The notes beneath the pieces were generated by a model, which was given only the letters and a program-made list of their open reading frames with translations, was not told where the DNA came from and did not search any database. Both the position numbers and the translations under genes were made by a program. Positions 27,142-34,680 of a stretch of 34,680 nucleotides of DNA are shown piece by piece; within the stretch, counting starts at the first letter, position 1; each line of letters starts with the position of its first letter. The DNA comes from Boseongicola sp. (GTDB lineage: Bacteria; Pseudomonadota; Alphaproteobacteria; Rhodobacterales; Rhodobacteraceae), in assembly GCA_028824715.1 (NCBI GenBank), contig JAPPCV010000104.1:1-34680 (forward strand), read 5' to 3'.

Positions 27142-27271
27142 GTGGTTGCTCCTCATGCCTGATGCCGCAGCCATCTCCGGACTGTCGACAATGTCGCGTG
27201 ACGCACCTGCCTGCACTTCACCGTCGCGACACTGTCCGCACCATAACATTGATTGCCCGATCCACGCCAAC

Positions 27272-27298
27272 AAAAAAAGGGTCGGCCGCGCCGATGCC
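27272..27298 (-). terminator. Probable intrinsic terminator after pcm
   Basis: On the minus strand TCGGC and GCCGA (27290-27294 with 27282-27286) form a 5-bp stem around a 3-base loop, with two further G-C pairs outside a 2-base bulge. Seven T residues follow at once (27278 down to 27272). It is placed between the pcm stop and the NlpD-like gene. Confidence 0.6.
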
Positions 27299-27356
27299 GC
27301 CGCTCGCCCGATGCTGATGCACGCTGCAGGCTCGGGACGTCCCTCCAGGTTAGGTC

Positions 27357-27998
27357 CTATCCGTCGCCCATGCCCTCGATGAGCGGCACGAAACGCACCT
27401 GCAAGAGCTCGTCGTAATCGAATCCGGTTTCGGTCCGGGTGACCTTGATCAGGACCTGCACAGCGTCGGACCGACCCACGGGCACAACCATGATTCCGCC
27501 GGTCTTCAACTCGGCAAGGAGTGGTCCTGGAGGGTCCTCAGCGGCCGCGGTCACGATGATCCGGTCGAACGGAGCCTGTTCGGGGAATCCCCGGGATCCA
27601 TCCGATGTCATTGCCGTGATGTTGGCAAGCCCCAGGCGCTCGAAAACCTCCTGCGCCTCGCGAACCAGCCGCCCGTGCCGGTCGACCGTGTAGACCCGAC
27701 GTGCCAGCAGGCTGAGGACGGCCGCCTGGTAGCCCGATCCGGTGCCGATCTCCAGCACCTTGTGGCGCGGCGCGACGGCGAGCGCCTGCGTCATGAGGCC
27801 AACGATGGCCGGCTGGCTGATCGTCTGGCCGCAAGCGATCGGAAGCGGCGTGTCCTCATAGGCTCGCTCGGCGAAGATGCCTTTCACGAAGTCCCCCCGG
27901 TCAATCGTCTCCATGGCTTCAAGGACGCGCGCATCCGTCACCCCGTGCTGGCGGAGCGAAAACACGAACTGCATGCGCTGCTCGTCCTTGAGAGTCAT
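27357..27998 (-). CDS. pcm: Protein-L-isoaspartate O-methyltransferase
   Basis: A 213-residue SAM methyltransferase that repairs isoaspartyl residues in aged proteins. It has the family-specific Y-E-D-T-P-L-P-I loop, G-Q-T-I-S-Q-P, SAM motif [14 protein letters not shown], and I-V-T-A-A-A. The start codon overlaps the surE stop (ATGA), so translation is coupled to surE, as in the widespread surE-pcm pairing. Confidence 0.96.
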   Translation of the reverse strand: MTLKDEQRMQFVFSLRQHGVTDARVLEAMETIDRGDFVKGIFAERAYEDTPLPIACGQTISQPAIVGLMTQALAVAPRHKVLEIGTGSGYQAAVLSLLARRVYTVDRHGRLVREAQEVFERLGLANITAMTSDGSRGFPEQAPFDRIIVTAAAEDPPGPLLAELKTGGIMVVPVGRSDAVQVLIKVTRTETGFDYDELLQVRFVPLIEGMGDG

Positions 27999-28783
27999 GA
28001 ATCGAGCCGGCCACGCAGAGTCTCGATCACGTCATGCGCCGTCAGGTCCGCCCGAAGCGGCGTCACCGAGATGAATCCGTCAAGATTCGCGGCCACGTCC
28101 GTGCCAGGCTCCGTCGGCGTGTGCTGAGGGCCGCCCCTGACCCAGAGGAACATGCGGCCCGACGGCGAGCGGTGCGGTTCGATTCCGAAACTGGTTCCCT
28201 CGCGCCAGCCTTGGGACGTGACCCGAACGCCCCGAACGGCAGCTGCGGAATTCGGCGGGAAGTTTACGTTGTAGAAGACCCGATAGGATTCGTCCTCCCA
28301 GATCCCGTCTTTCAGGAGCTTTCGCACGGTCGCGGCTCCGTGTTCGAGGGCGGCTTCGAACGGGTTTTCCAGCTTGGCGCTTTCCGGTCCGAAGAACTGG
28401 CTGAGCGCGATCGCGGGAATGCCCTGCAGCGCCGCCTCCATGGCCGCCCCCAATGTACCGGAATAGAGGACGTTCTCGGCTGCGTTGTTGCCCCGGTTCA
28501 CTCCCGAAAGCACGAGATCGGGTGGCGCATCCTTCATCACCTGATGCAGACCCGCGAGAACGCAATCGGCCGGCGACCCTTCGGCGGCGTAGCATTGCGG
28601 GCCGAACTCGGACAGAAGAGTGGGATGCGTATAGCTGATGCAATGTCCGACGCCAGACTGCTCGAATGCGGGCGCCACCGTCCAGACCTCGCCGTCCTCG
28701 CCGACGATTTCACGTGCGATTTCGTCCAGGACCCTGAGGCCAGGTGCGTTGATGCCGTCGTCATTGGTGATGAGAATGCGCAT
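27995..28783 (-). CDS. surE: 5'/3'-nucleotidase SurE
   Basis: A 262-residue Rossmann-like phosphatase acting on nucleoside monophosphates. Metal ligands D8, D9, S43 and N96 are all present, in I-T-N-D-D-G, E-Q-S-G and L-S-G-V-N-R-G-N-N. The H-P-T-L and G-S-P-A-D-C-V segments are also typical. It heads the minus-strand surE-pcm unit, with the NlpD-like gene behind a terminator. The 28784-28977 gap ahead of it would carry its promoter. Confidence 0.97.
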   Translation of the reverse strand: MRILITNDDGINAPGLRVLDEIAREIVGEDGEVWTVAPAFEQSGVGHCISYTHPTLLSEFGPQCYAAEGSPADCVLAGLHQVMKDAPPDLVLSGVNRGNNAAENVLYSGTLGAAMEAALQGIPAIALSQFFGPESAKLENPFEAALEHGAATVRKLLKDGIWEDESYRVFYNVNFPPNSAAAVRGVRVTSQGWREGTSFGIEPHRSPSGRMFLWVRGGPQHTPTEPGTDVAANLDGFISVTPLRADLTAHDVIETLRGRLDS

Positions 28784-28977
28784 GCCCCTGCTTTAGGGGA
28801 GCGCGTCGCGCCGGACAAGGCGCGGTTGTCGCCCATGTGGCAGTGCGCCCGAATCTTCTTGAAGGACTGGTGCCGCGGCATGGGACTTTGCCGTGCCGTG
28901 GCCGAATGCGCCAAGAGTCATGCCTCGGCCGGTCACTCCAGTCTTTGGATGAGCGAACTGCCGACCCTCGCGACCGG

Positions 28978-29622
28978 TCAGCCGATGGCAGCCAGGATGC
29001 TGCGCGCGGCTGCAGCTGGCGAGGTCAACGCGCTCTTGTTCTCGCCCGGAAAGAACCTTGCCCGGGTAGCCGTCGGCATGGGCGGTGGCGTGAGAATCGT
29101 CACGCGCGGACCTGCGCGCGCCGTCTCAGCCTCCCAGGATCTGGCAAGCGATACCTGTGCCGCCTTCGTCGCGCCATAGGCGGAGAAGAATTTTGCGCCT
29201 GCGCGGGGATCGTCGAAGAAGACCGCCTGGCCGTCTTCGGCGGCCTCAAGAAGCGGTGCCATGCAGGCGATCAGCGTGGCCGTCGCTGTAACATTGGTTG
29301 CAAGGGACTTCGTCAGGTCCTTGGGATCAAGGTGTGCGGCGGGTGCCAGCGGCGCAACATGGATTGCCGCATGCGCCCAAAGGTCGGCGCGCGCCCATCG
29401 TTCCCGAACGCTGCTGCACACGGCCGCGCAGGCGTCGGCATCGGTCAGGTCGACAGGCACGAGCGTCGCGCTTCCGCCAGTTGCCCGGATTCGGTCGTCA
29501 AGGTCTTCGAGACCGCCGGACGTTCGAGCCATGGCTATGACATGATGGTCTTTGGCCAAGGCCTCGGCAAGTGCGGCCCCAAGCCCGCGCGAGGCTCCGG
29601 TTACAATGGCGACTTTGCTCAT
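28978..29622 (-). CDS. Short-chain dehydrogenase/reductase family protein, atypical active site
   Basis: A 214-residue SDR fold. The cofactor loop is T-G-A-S-R-G-L-G (8-15) and the catalytic Tyr-Lys pair is Y149-G-A-T-K153. The usual N-N-A-G is replaced by H-A-A-I, and the catalytic Ser, normally about 13 residues before Tyr, falls in F135-F-D-D138. It may still bind NAD(P) but a normal Ser-Tyr-Lys reduction is doubtful. The substrate is unknown. It stands alone between surE (same strand) and the divergent lytic transglycosylase. Confidence 0.83.
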   Translation of the reverse strand: MSKVAIVTGASRGLGAALAEALAKDHHVIAMARTSGGLEDLDDRIRATGGSATLVPVDLTDADACAAVCSSVRERWARADLWAHAAIHVAPLAPAAHLDPKDLTKSLATNVTATATLIACMAPLLEAAEDGQAVFFDDPRAGAKFFSAYGATKAAQVSLARSWEAETARAGPRVTILTPPPMPTATRARFFPGENKSALTSPAAAARSILAAIG

Positions 29623-29732
29623 TGTGACCCTTTTGCCACAGCATTTTCGATCGTCAATGCCTACCCGTTGCCGGAATCAGGCCCCAAGGCTATGTTGCGA
29701 CCTTCTCGGCATGGAAGCCTTGGGGGGATTTC

Positions 29733-30335
29733 TTGCATCGATTCGTCTGCATAAGTAGAGCAGTCCTTCCCTTGTGTCTGGCGCTGGCATTTCCCGTCAT
29801 GGCGGAATCGCCGGTGTCGGAGGACAAGGCGGAACTGTCCCTAGGCCAGGCTGCGACATCGGACACCCATGTTCCGAAGAGAATCAGTTCGCTTCGGCCG
29901 AGACTTCGGGATGCATGCGCATCAGAAAGCCCGGAAGTGATGGCTCTGAATGAGAAGCCGGTCGCGGATTCGCCGCAGTTCCTGAGGGTCGCTTGCGAGT
30001 TGGCGTGGCGCTACGACATCCCGGAAGACGTGTTCCTTCGGCTGATCATGAAAGAGTCCAGATGGGACGCGGAGGCGCGTTCGAGCAGGGGCGCCATCGG
30101 ATTGACTCAGCTTATGCCTGCAACCGCCAGGTCTCTTGGCATCAACCCCCGCGATCCAGTCCAGAACCTTGAGGGTGGCGCACGCTACCTTGTCGAACAG
30201 TACGAATTCTTCGGGTCATGGCCGCTGGCTGTTGCCGCGTATAACGCCGGTCCCTACGCAGTGAAGAAATATGGCGACGTTCCTCCGTACCGCGAGACCC
30301 AGCGCTACGTGAAGGAAGTTCTCGGACAGGTCTGA
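29733..30335 (+). CDS. Periplasmic lytic transglycosylase (SLT family)
   Basis: A 200-residue exported enzyme that cuts the MurNAc-GlcNAc bond of peptidoglycan, forming anhydro-MurNAc. Residues 1-24 form a signal peptide (core L-P-L-C-L-A-L-A-F, cleavage after V-M-A). The catalytic E108 is in K-E-S-R-W-D, followed by G-A-I-G-L-T-Q-L-M-P-A-T-A and A-Y-N-A-G (169-173), the complete SLT set. A TTG at 29733 is the best start because GGGGGGA precedes it and the first ATG in frame (29799) would remove the signal. It is 165 bases ahead of rlmE on the same strand. Confidence 0.9.
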   Translation: MHRFVCISRAVLPLCLALAFPVMAESPVSEDKAELSLGQAATSDTHVPKRISSLRPRLRDACASESPEVMALNEKPVADSPQFLRVACELAWRYDIPEDVFLRLIMKESRWDAEARSSRGAIGLTQLMPATARSLGINPRDPVQNLEGGARYLVEQYEFFGSWPLAVAAYNAGPYAVKKYGDVPPYRETQRYVKEVLGQV

Positions 30336-30500
30336 ATCGCGCGCCTCCGTTTCGTCCGGAACATCCAGTCGGATCACTCGAACGCTGAAAGAGCATGCAC
30401 CGAATGCTCGCGGAGAATCGTGGCGAGCGGCACCAGTGGCAATCGACCAATCCAGGCGCTGCGTATTGCAAATCTTGCGTGCTTCGGATCAGTGAGACTC

Positions 30501-31220
30501 ATGGCACGGCAGACTAGCGGACGAGCGGAACGCGACCTGAAAGTTCGCGTCTCGACAGCCCGGCGACGGAAGCTGTCCTCGACCCGCTGGCTTGAGCGGC
30601 AACTGAACGACCCGTATGTACGACGCGCAAAGGCCGAAGGCTATCGGGGGCGGGCGGCCTTCAAGCTTATCGAAATCGACGACAAGCACCGGTTCCTGAA
30701 GCCGGGTGCGCGGGTGCTGGACCTCGGTTCCGCTCCGGGTGGCTGGTGCCAGGTTGCGGCAAGACGCGTGAATGCGCTCGGCGAGCAGCGCGGCAAGGCG
30801 GCCGGGCGGGTCATCGGTATCGACATGAAGGAGGTCGACCCTATTCCAGGTGCGGAAATTCACGTGCTGGACTTTCTGTCCGATGGCGCGGATGACCGCA
30901 TCCGGGACTGGCTCGGCGGCAAGGCCGACGTCGTGATGTCGGACATGGCGGCGAATTCGTCCGGGCACCGGCAGACAGACCACGCAAGGGTCATGGCGCT
31001 CTGCGAGGCGGCGGCCGATCTTGCATTTGACGTGCTCGACGAAGATGGAACCTTTGTCGCCAAGGTGCTTGCAGGCGGGCCGGATTCCAGCCTTCAGGTC
31101 GTTCTCAAGCAGCGATTCGGCAAGGTCGTCAACATGAAGCCCCCGGCGAGCCGCGCCGATTCGCGAGAGAAATTCGTTGTTGCAACGGGGTTTCGGGCCG
31201 AGCGCGGCACAAGGGAGTAG
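30501..31220 (+). CDS. rlmE: 23S rRNA (uridine2552-2'-O)-methyltransferase
   Basis: A 239-residue RrmJ/FtsJ-type SAM enzyme. It begins with a basic stretch, then R-W-L-x-R-Q-L-N-D-P-Y-V and [11 protein letters not shown] motif I is [11 protein letters not shown]. The K-D-K-E catalytic set is visible: K55, D148 (in M-S-D-M-A), K188 and E223 (in S-R-E-K-F). ATG 30501 is used; a longer frame from 30420 adds residues without family resemblance. It modifies the A-loop of the large subunit late in assembly. Confidence 0.96.
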   Translation: MARQTSGRAERDLKVRVSTARRRKLSSTRWLERQLNDPYVRRAKAEGYRGRAAFKLIEIDDKHRFLKPGARVLDLGSAPGGWCQVAARRVNALGEQRGKAAGRVIGIDMKEVDPIPGAEIHVLDFLSDGADDRIRDWLGGKADVVMSDMAANSSGHRQTDHARVMALCEAAADLAFDVLDEDGTFVAKVLAGGPDSSLQVVLKQRFGKVVNMKPPASRADSREKFVVATGFRAERGTRE

Positions 31221-31919
31221 TCCATCCGACTCAGGCAGCCTGGGGCCGATCCGGACCAAGGTTTCTGCTTCCAGCACAATAACCTCCCGCGCGACTCCGG
31301 TGCAATGTTGACTGACCGATTCGCAACATGCCGCTCTTCATGAGGTTCAAGACCATCCTTATCCTGTATCGTGGACAGCCAGAGGGATAAGCCCCTTTCC
31401 CTGCCCCGGGTCAACCAACCAGCATCGGGCCACACTCCGGCACGTTCTGCTCGAACTCGGACAGCCTGCTCTGCCGGTGACAAGAATGTCGCGCAGTGGG
31501 ATGGGACGGTTCCATCCTGTTCAAACCCTTGACCTCGATCGACTCCGTCGTCGGTTTGGCAGGCAACGGAGCCAATCGAGCGACCAACGGCCGACGATGC
31601 AATGCGACAGGTTCCGGCCATGCCGACCCGTGGCGTTTCGAAAATCCTGACTGTTGGTGAAGACGTGGTCCTGCCTGTCTGGTGCCCTGCCTGGTGGCAT
31701 CAATGGGAAACGTCACACGGTGGCGGGAAAAACCGAAACGAACCCGATGGGACCTGCCGCGCGCGATCCCGGTTGCCGAGACGTGGGCGCGGGAAAAGGT
31801 TCGGGACATGGGCCGCCTCTTCGTGAATTGGCAGTCGAAACTGCAATCGTGTTTCGCGGCGTTGCAAGCTGACTGTCGGAAGGCCTTTCTGGGCCTGTCC
31901 GCAACCGGTCCCTTTCGTC
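31221..31919. other. Gene-poor region between rlmE and the Fic gene
   Basis: About 700 bases with no recognised gene. One weak coding-like frame (31703-32017) starts here and runs into the antisense of the Fic gene. No terminator with a T-run was found after rlmE. The region marks the left edge of what looks like an accessory segment. Confidence 0.4.
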
Positions 31920-32017
31920 CTACACGGCCGAAACATTGGCGAGCGGTTCGGTGCCTTCGCTCAGGATTGCAAGGTAAGGACGATATCCAAAAACGCGGCC
32001 GCGGCGCCGACCGGTGA
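31703..32017 (+). CDS. Doubtful small basic Trp-rich ORF
   Basis: A 104-residue frame beginning M-G-N-V-T-R-W-R-E-K-P-K-R, with a helical-looking A-E-T-W-A-R-E-K-V-R-D-M-G-R-L-F segment. Its first ~60 residues have protein-like character and a possible GGTGG site ahead. The last third is antisense to the Fic 3' end, where it is probably meaningless. No family is recognised. It may be a remnant or chance. Confidence 0.2.
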   Translation: MGNVTRWREKPKRTRWDLPRAIPVAETWAREKVRDMGRLFVNWQSKLQSCFAALQADCRKAFLGLSATGPFRPTRPKHWRAVRCLRSGLQGKDDIQKRGRGADR

Positions 32018-33107
32018 CTTCGTCGACGATGCCAAGGCGTTCCAGATCAGCGAGCGCGGCATTGACAGTTGGGGCCGAGCGGCCAGTGCGTTCCGCCAAC
32101 TGGCTGGCAGTCAAATACGGTTTCTGCTGGAAATGGTCGTGAATGCGCAATGCCGAACCGGCTCGATCGCTTTCTCGTGTGATGAGCTCCCGATCCGCAT
32201 TGAAGAGCTCAACTATACGCGTTCCGGCTTCAAAGGCTTGGTTGGCTGTTTCGGCAACACCGGCCAAGAAAAACTCGAGCCACGCCTCCCAGGCACCGTT
32301 CTCCCTGACTTCTTGAAGCAGGCGATAGTAGTCGGCGCGGTTGGCCTTCAAGAACAGGCTCAGGTAGAGAAGCGGTTCGCGCAATACGCCCTCCGCGCAG
32401 AGGAACAGCGTCATGATCAGTCGGCCTATCCGACCGTTTCCGTCCAGGAATGGGTGGATTGTCTCGAATTGAACGTGGATGAGCCCGGCCTTGATCAAGG
32501 CCGGCAGCCGTGACACTTCTTCGTGCACAAATCGCTCGAGGTCTCCAAGACATGCGTCCATTTCCGTTACAGGAGGTGGTACGAAAAGGGCGTTTCCTGG
32601 CCTGGTCCCTCCGATCCAGTTCTGCGAGCGTCGGAACTGGCCAGGGTTCTTTGTCTCGCCGCGACCACTTTGCAGAAGCCTGGCATGCATGTCCCTGATG
32701 AGTCCGAGTGACAGAGGCAAGGCTTCCAATCGCTCCAGCCCGTACATCATCGCATCGACATAGTTTGAAACCTCGCGAATGTCATCGATGGGCTCTCCGG
32801 CCTGCGCCTCGGATTCGAAACGCAGCAGATCCGAAAGAGTCGATTGCGTCCCTTCGATCTGGGACGACAGAACCGCCTCCTTGCGGACGTACATATAGAG
32901 AAAGAGCTCCTGATGCGGCAGGAGCGTGATGAACCCGTCAAGGCGGCCCAAGGCTCGCTCTGCCAAGCCAAGCGGCTCCATTAGTGATAGAAGATCAATG
33001 GGAGGCGTCGGCGGCAACGGTGGCGGCACAAAGGCACGTACCGTTTCCCCTGCTACAGCCGTTTCGACAAATCGTCCCAGTCTTTGGCGTTCGAAGTCCG
33101 TGTTCAT
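31920..33107 (-). CDS. Fic-domain protein with N-terminal inhibitory helix and C-terminal winged helix
   Basis: A 395-residue protein. A Fic_N region (F-V-P-P-P-L-P-P) leads to the inhibitory motif S81-S-Q-I-E85-G86, then the Fic domain with H218-P-F-L-D-G-N-G-R-I-G-R229, the complete AMP-transfer motif. Residues about 325-365 are a winged helix (L-T-A-S-Q-L-A-E-R-T-G-R-S-A-P-T-V-N). Fic proteins move AMP from ATP to a Tyr, Ser or Thr of a target; E85 should clamp the ATP pocket until released. The own-chain motif makes this a class II Fic, not a toxin needing a separate antitoxin. ATG 33107 is used; ATG 33131 lies within the palindrome described separately. The wHTH and palindrome suggest self-regulation. 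Confidence 0.9.
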   Translation of the reverse strand: MNTDFERQRLGRFVETAVAGETVRAFVPPPLPPTPPIDLLSLMEPLGLAERALGRLDGFITLLPHQELFLYMYVRKEAVLSSQIEGTQSTLSDLLRFESEAQAGEPIDDIREVSNYVDAMMYGLERLEALPLSLGLIRDMHARLLQSGRGETKNPGQFRRSQNWIGGTRPGNALFVPPPVTEMDACLGDLERFVHEEVSRLPALIKAGLIHVQFETIHPFLDGNGRIGRLIMTLFLCAEGVLREPLLYLSLFLKANRADYYRLLQEVRENGAWEAWLEFFLAGVAETANQAFEAGTRIVELFNADRELITRESDRAGSALRIHDHFQQKPYLTASQLAERTGRSAPTVNAALADLERLGIVDEVTGRRRGRVFGYRPYLAILSEGTEPLANVSAV

Positions 33108-33130
33108 GCGCGAACCATGCAGCGGGCACA

Positions 33131-33164
33131 TTATTTAAGCAATACCCGCTTGGCTTAAATAAGC
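33131..33164. promoter_or_regulatory. Palindromic operator at the 5' end of the Fic gene
   Basis: TTATTTAAGC (33131-33140) and GCTTAAATAA (33153-33162) are perfect inverted arms with a 12-base spacer. The right copy extends to GCTTAAATAAGC (33153-33164), itself nearly palindromic. The AT-rich dyad is 24 bases upstream of ATG 33107 and covers the alternative ATG 33131, fitting a promoter-embedded operator. The Fic protein's own winged helix is a candidate binder. Confidence 0.65.
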
Positions 33165-33383
33165 ATCTGCAACAGATAAGCCAACTTGAATTACCGCTGC
33201 GACCGGTGGTCTCGATGATTCACCGAAGCCAGACAGCGCAATCTTCGGCTTCATCGTTCATCGCTGCCTCTGCGGGCTTCTGTCCCCAATCCGGCCATCG
33301 TATCGCGGATCGTCCCTACTTGTTGTGAGGCGTGGCTTTGGACCGTGGAATCGTATAAGCAGGCCAGAATAGTGGAACGCACA

Positions 33384-33995
33384 ATGAAGCGACAGCTCAA
33401 CCCCGTCATGTTCACCAGGCTTTTGGTTTGCGTTCTCTGGGTCTGTGCATGGATGGCGGCGTTGCAGTTTGGGTCGCAACGTGCTCACGCTGGCAGCGAT
33501 ACGTGGGCCGATGTCAGCGACTTCACCCAGTACGTGCCGCTTGCCTGGGCGGTCGGGCGCACGTTTCATGCAGCGGACTCTGAGGGTGCATTTCAGCTTG
33601 CCGCTGCGGGAATCGCCACGGTCGGTTCCTCGGAACTGCTGAAGCGGGCCATCAACGAGAGGCGCCCGAACTACAAGCCGGGAGATCGAAGACGCTCGTT
33701 TCCGTCCGGACATGTGGCGAAGGCATGGTTCGCGGCTGCGCATTTGCAGCGGCGGTTTGGGTGCTACGAGCTTGAATGGAGTTGTTGGCGCGGATCGACG
33801 ATTCCCTATGCGGCGGCCGTCGCCACGGCGGTTGGTCGAGTCCGCGCCGACCGGCATCACGTCAGGGACGTGATCGCGAGTGCGGTCATCGCCGAAGCAT
33901 GGGTTTGGTTCACGACGGACAGGTTCGACGTCGACGCGGGCGTCGCTCCGTCGTTCGACAACGGATTCGGCATCGCGATCTTCAAGAAGTTCTAG
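33384..33995 (+). CDS. Periplasmic PAP2-superfamily phosphatase
   Basis: A 203-residue exported phosphatase. Residues 1-36 form a long signal peptide ending A-H-A. The three acid-phosphatase motifs are present: K88-R-A-I-N-E-R-R94-P95, S-F-P107-S-G-H110, and R152-x5-H158-x3-D162, with H158 the likely nucleophile. It would remove phosphate from lipids or small phosphoesters in the periplasm. Only a few hydrophobic segments remain after the signal, so it is probably soluble or peripheral, like class A acid phosphatases. ATG 33384 is preceded by GTGGA. It lies divergent to the Fic gene in the accessory end of the window. Confidence 0.87.
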   Translation: MKRQLNPVMFTRLLVCVLWVCAWMAALQFGSQRAHAGSDTWADVSDFTQYVPLAWAVGRTFHAADSEGAFQLAAAGIATVGSSELLKRAINERRPNYKPGDRRRSFPSGHVAKAWFAAAHLQRRFGCYELEWSCWRGSTIPYAAAVATAVGRVRADRHHVRDVIASAVIAEAWVWFTTDRFDVDAGVAPSFDNGFGIAIFKKF

Positions 33996-34219
33996 GCTTG
34001 CAGGGTGTCCCTTGATCCTGCTCCAAGAAGTCTCTTGCCCAATTGCCCCTAGTGGCGTTTGAATCGACCGAAATTTGGATCGTGCGGTTTCGCGCGAGGC
34101 GTGTAATGACGGTAAGGCCGTGGTGTCGATCAACTGGCGGATCGTGCCTAGCAGGTCAGGCATTTGGTGTCGGCCTCGATGTCGCTGCCGGTCTTCGGGA
34201 CGGTGCGGCTGGTGAGGCG
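33996..34219. other. Short gap between PAP2 gene and recombinase remnant
   Basis: No gene or clear signal was seen. Frames here are shadows, and no attachment-site-like direct repeat was spotted. Confidence 0.35.
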
Positions 34220-34680
34220 TCATCGCGGACCGCGGCTTGAGCAGGCCGCGCCAGGTCATCCCCCGTTCCATCGCGTTCAGGAGCGGGTGGCGGTCGGGAA
34301 ACCCGGGACGGATGGAGAGCCATGTCCCGAGCGCACTGCCCGTTTCCTTTCAGAGCGGCAGGACGCGGGTCGAACGCCCTGTGCCCATGGCCCGAACCTC
34401 GTCGAACTGCGGCATCCTGGCATCGTCGAGTCCGAGGCCGACAAGCTTGGTGACGCGGAGCCTGGCGTTGCAGGCGAGACACAGCATCGCCCCGGCCCCG
34501 GTTTCCGGAGCTGGTGGCGGCTTCCGGAGTCTTGAACAGCGCCTTCACGTCGTCCCGGTCGAGATGCCTGAGCGCGGGAACGTCGCCCTTCTTCTGCGGG
34601 AACGCGAGCACCCGTGCAGCCTTGTCTAGTACCTCAACTTCATTGGACTGATGGGTAAAGCGACTTCAGCTTGATGCGGG
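34220..34680 (-). pseudogene. Decayed tyrosine recombinase/integrase (frameshift plus nonsense codon, truncated)
   Basis: Minus-strand pieces in two frames join to one integrase-like protein. The right piece reads V-L-A-F-P-Q-K-K, then L-R-H-L-D-R-D-D-V-K-A-L-F-K-T-P. The left piece reads M-L-C-L-A-C-N-A-R-L-R-V-T-K-L-V-G-L, D-D-A-R-M-P-Q-F-D-E-V, then R-V-L-P-L, stop, K-E-T-G-S-A-L. Removing one base from the C4 run near 34490-34495 would merge the frames as R-G-R-A-M-L-C-L. The stop at 34350-34352 replaces an expected Trp (TGG to TGA). The region has the first catalytic Arg of the family (in the L-R-V-T-K-L segment), but similarity ends near 34220 before the H-x-x-R and Tyr motifs. A further in-frame stop lies near 34664. 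It probably belonged to a mobile element. Confidence 0.72.

Noticed and set aside
33258-34271. Minus-strand 337-codon open frame antisense to the PAP2 gene
   Set aside because: Only its first few residues correspond to the recombinase remnant; the rest is antisense to the PAP2 motifs and shows low-complexity sequence.

Overview
The window reads as a GC-rich alphaproteobacterial chromosome, most likely Rhodobacterales. The support is gene content and order: a TTG/GTG-tolerant, high-GC coding style; ThyX as the only visible thymidylate synthase; an SdhE/XRE pair; a coaBC-dut-MoeB-like cluster; gshB and rsmI on one strand next to a divergent LpoA-like lipoprotein; glnD-murJ-(rhomboid-like)-trpS; and surE-pcm-NlpD-like. 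The taxonomic call is an inference, because no rRNA gene is present. Coding density is high. The exceptions are gene-poor gaps at about 14.1-14.9 kb, 17.2-17.7 kb and 31.2-31.9 kb, and the last kilobase.

Left end (1-2914): the 3' end of thrS is followed by a compact four-gene operon. It holds a signal-peptide-bearing Cys precursor (DUF2282), a DUF692/MNIO iron oxidase, a DUF2063 partner protein and a DoxX membrane protein. This is the architecture of bufferin (BufABCD) loci, which make a modified, exported, copper-binding peptide. A 9-bp hairpin lies between the precursor and enzyme genes, and a small palindrome lies in the upstream region. This is the most interesting system in the window.

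2.9-14.1 kb is mostly housekeeping: an ArsC/Spx-like protein, a cold-shock protein, thyX, gloA, sdhE with an overlapping XRE regulator, an aspartate-type aminotransferase, a GNAT enzyme, a flavin reductase, DUF1178 and NUDIX proteins, a tightly overlapping coaBC-dut-MoeB-like operon (the last with an N-terminal membrane anchor) and gshB. 14.1-17.7 kb is an island of GH116 beta-glycosidase flanked by non-coding debris, sitting between gshB and rsmI, where many relatives carry yraN.

17.7-31.2 kb holds envelope and nitrogen/translation genes: rsmI, an LpoA-like PBP activator, glnD (overlapping it), murJ, a rhomboid-like protein that has lost its catalytic residues, trpS, a degenerate-LytM NlpD-like lipoprotein, pcm, surE, an unusual SDR, a lytic transglycosylase and rlmE. 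Cell-wall functions (LpoA, MurJ, NlpD, SLT) recur, although they are in separate transcription units.

31.2-34.7 kb looks accessory: a Fic AMP-transferase-type protein with its own inhibitory motif, a C-terminal winged helix and a palindromic operator at its start; a periplasmic PAP2 phosphatase; and, at the edge, a decayed tyrosine recombinase with one frameshift and one nonsense codon. All functional calls rest on motifs and context read by eye; no database search was run.
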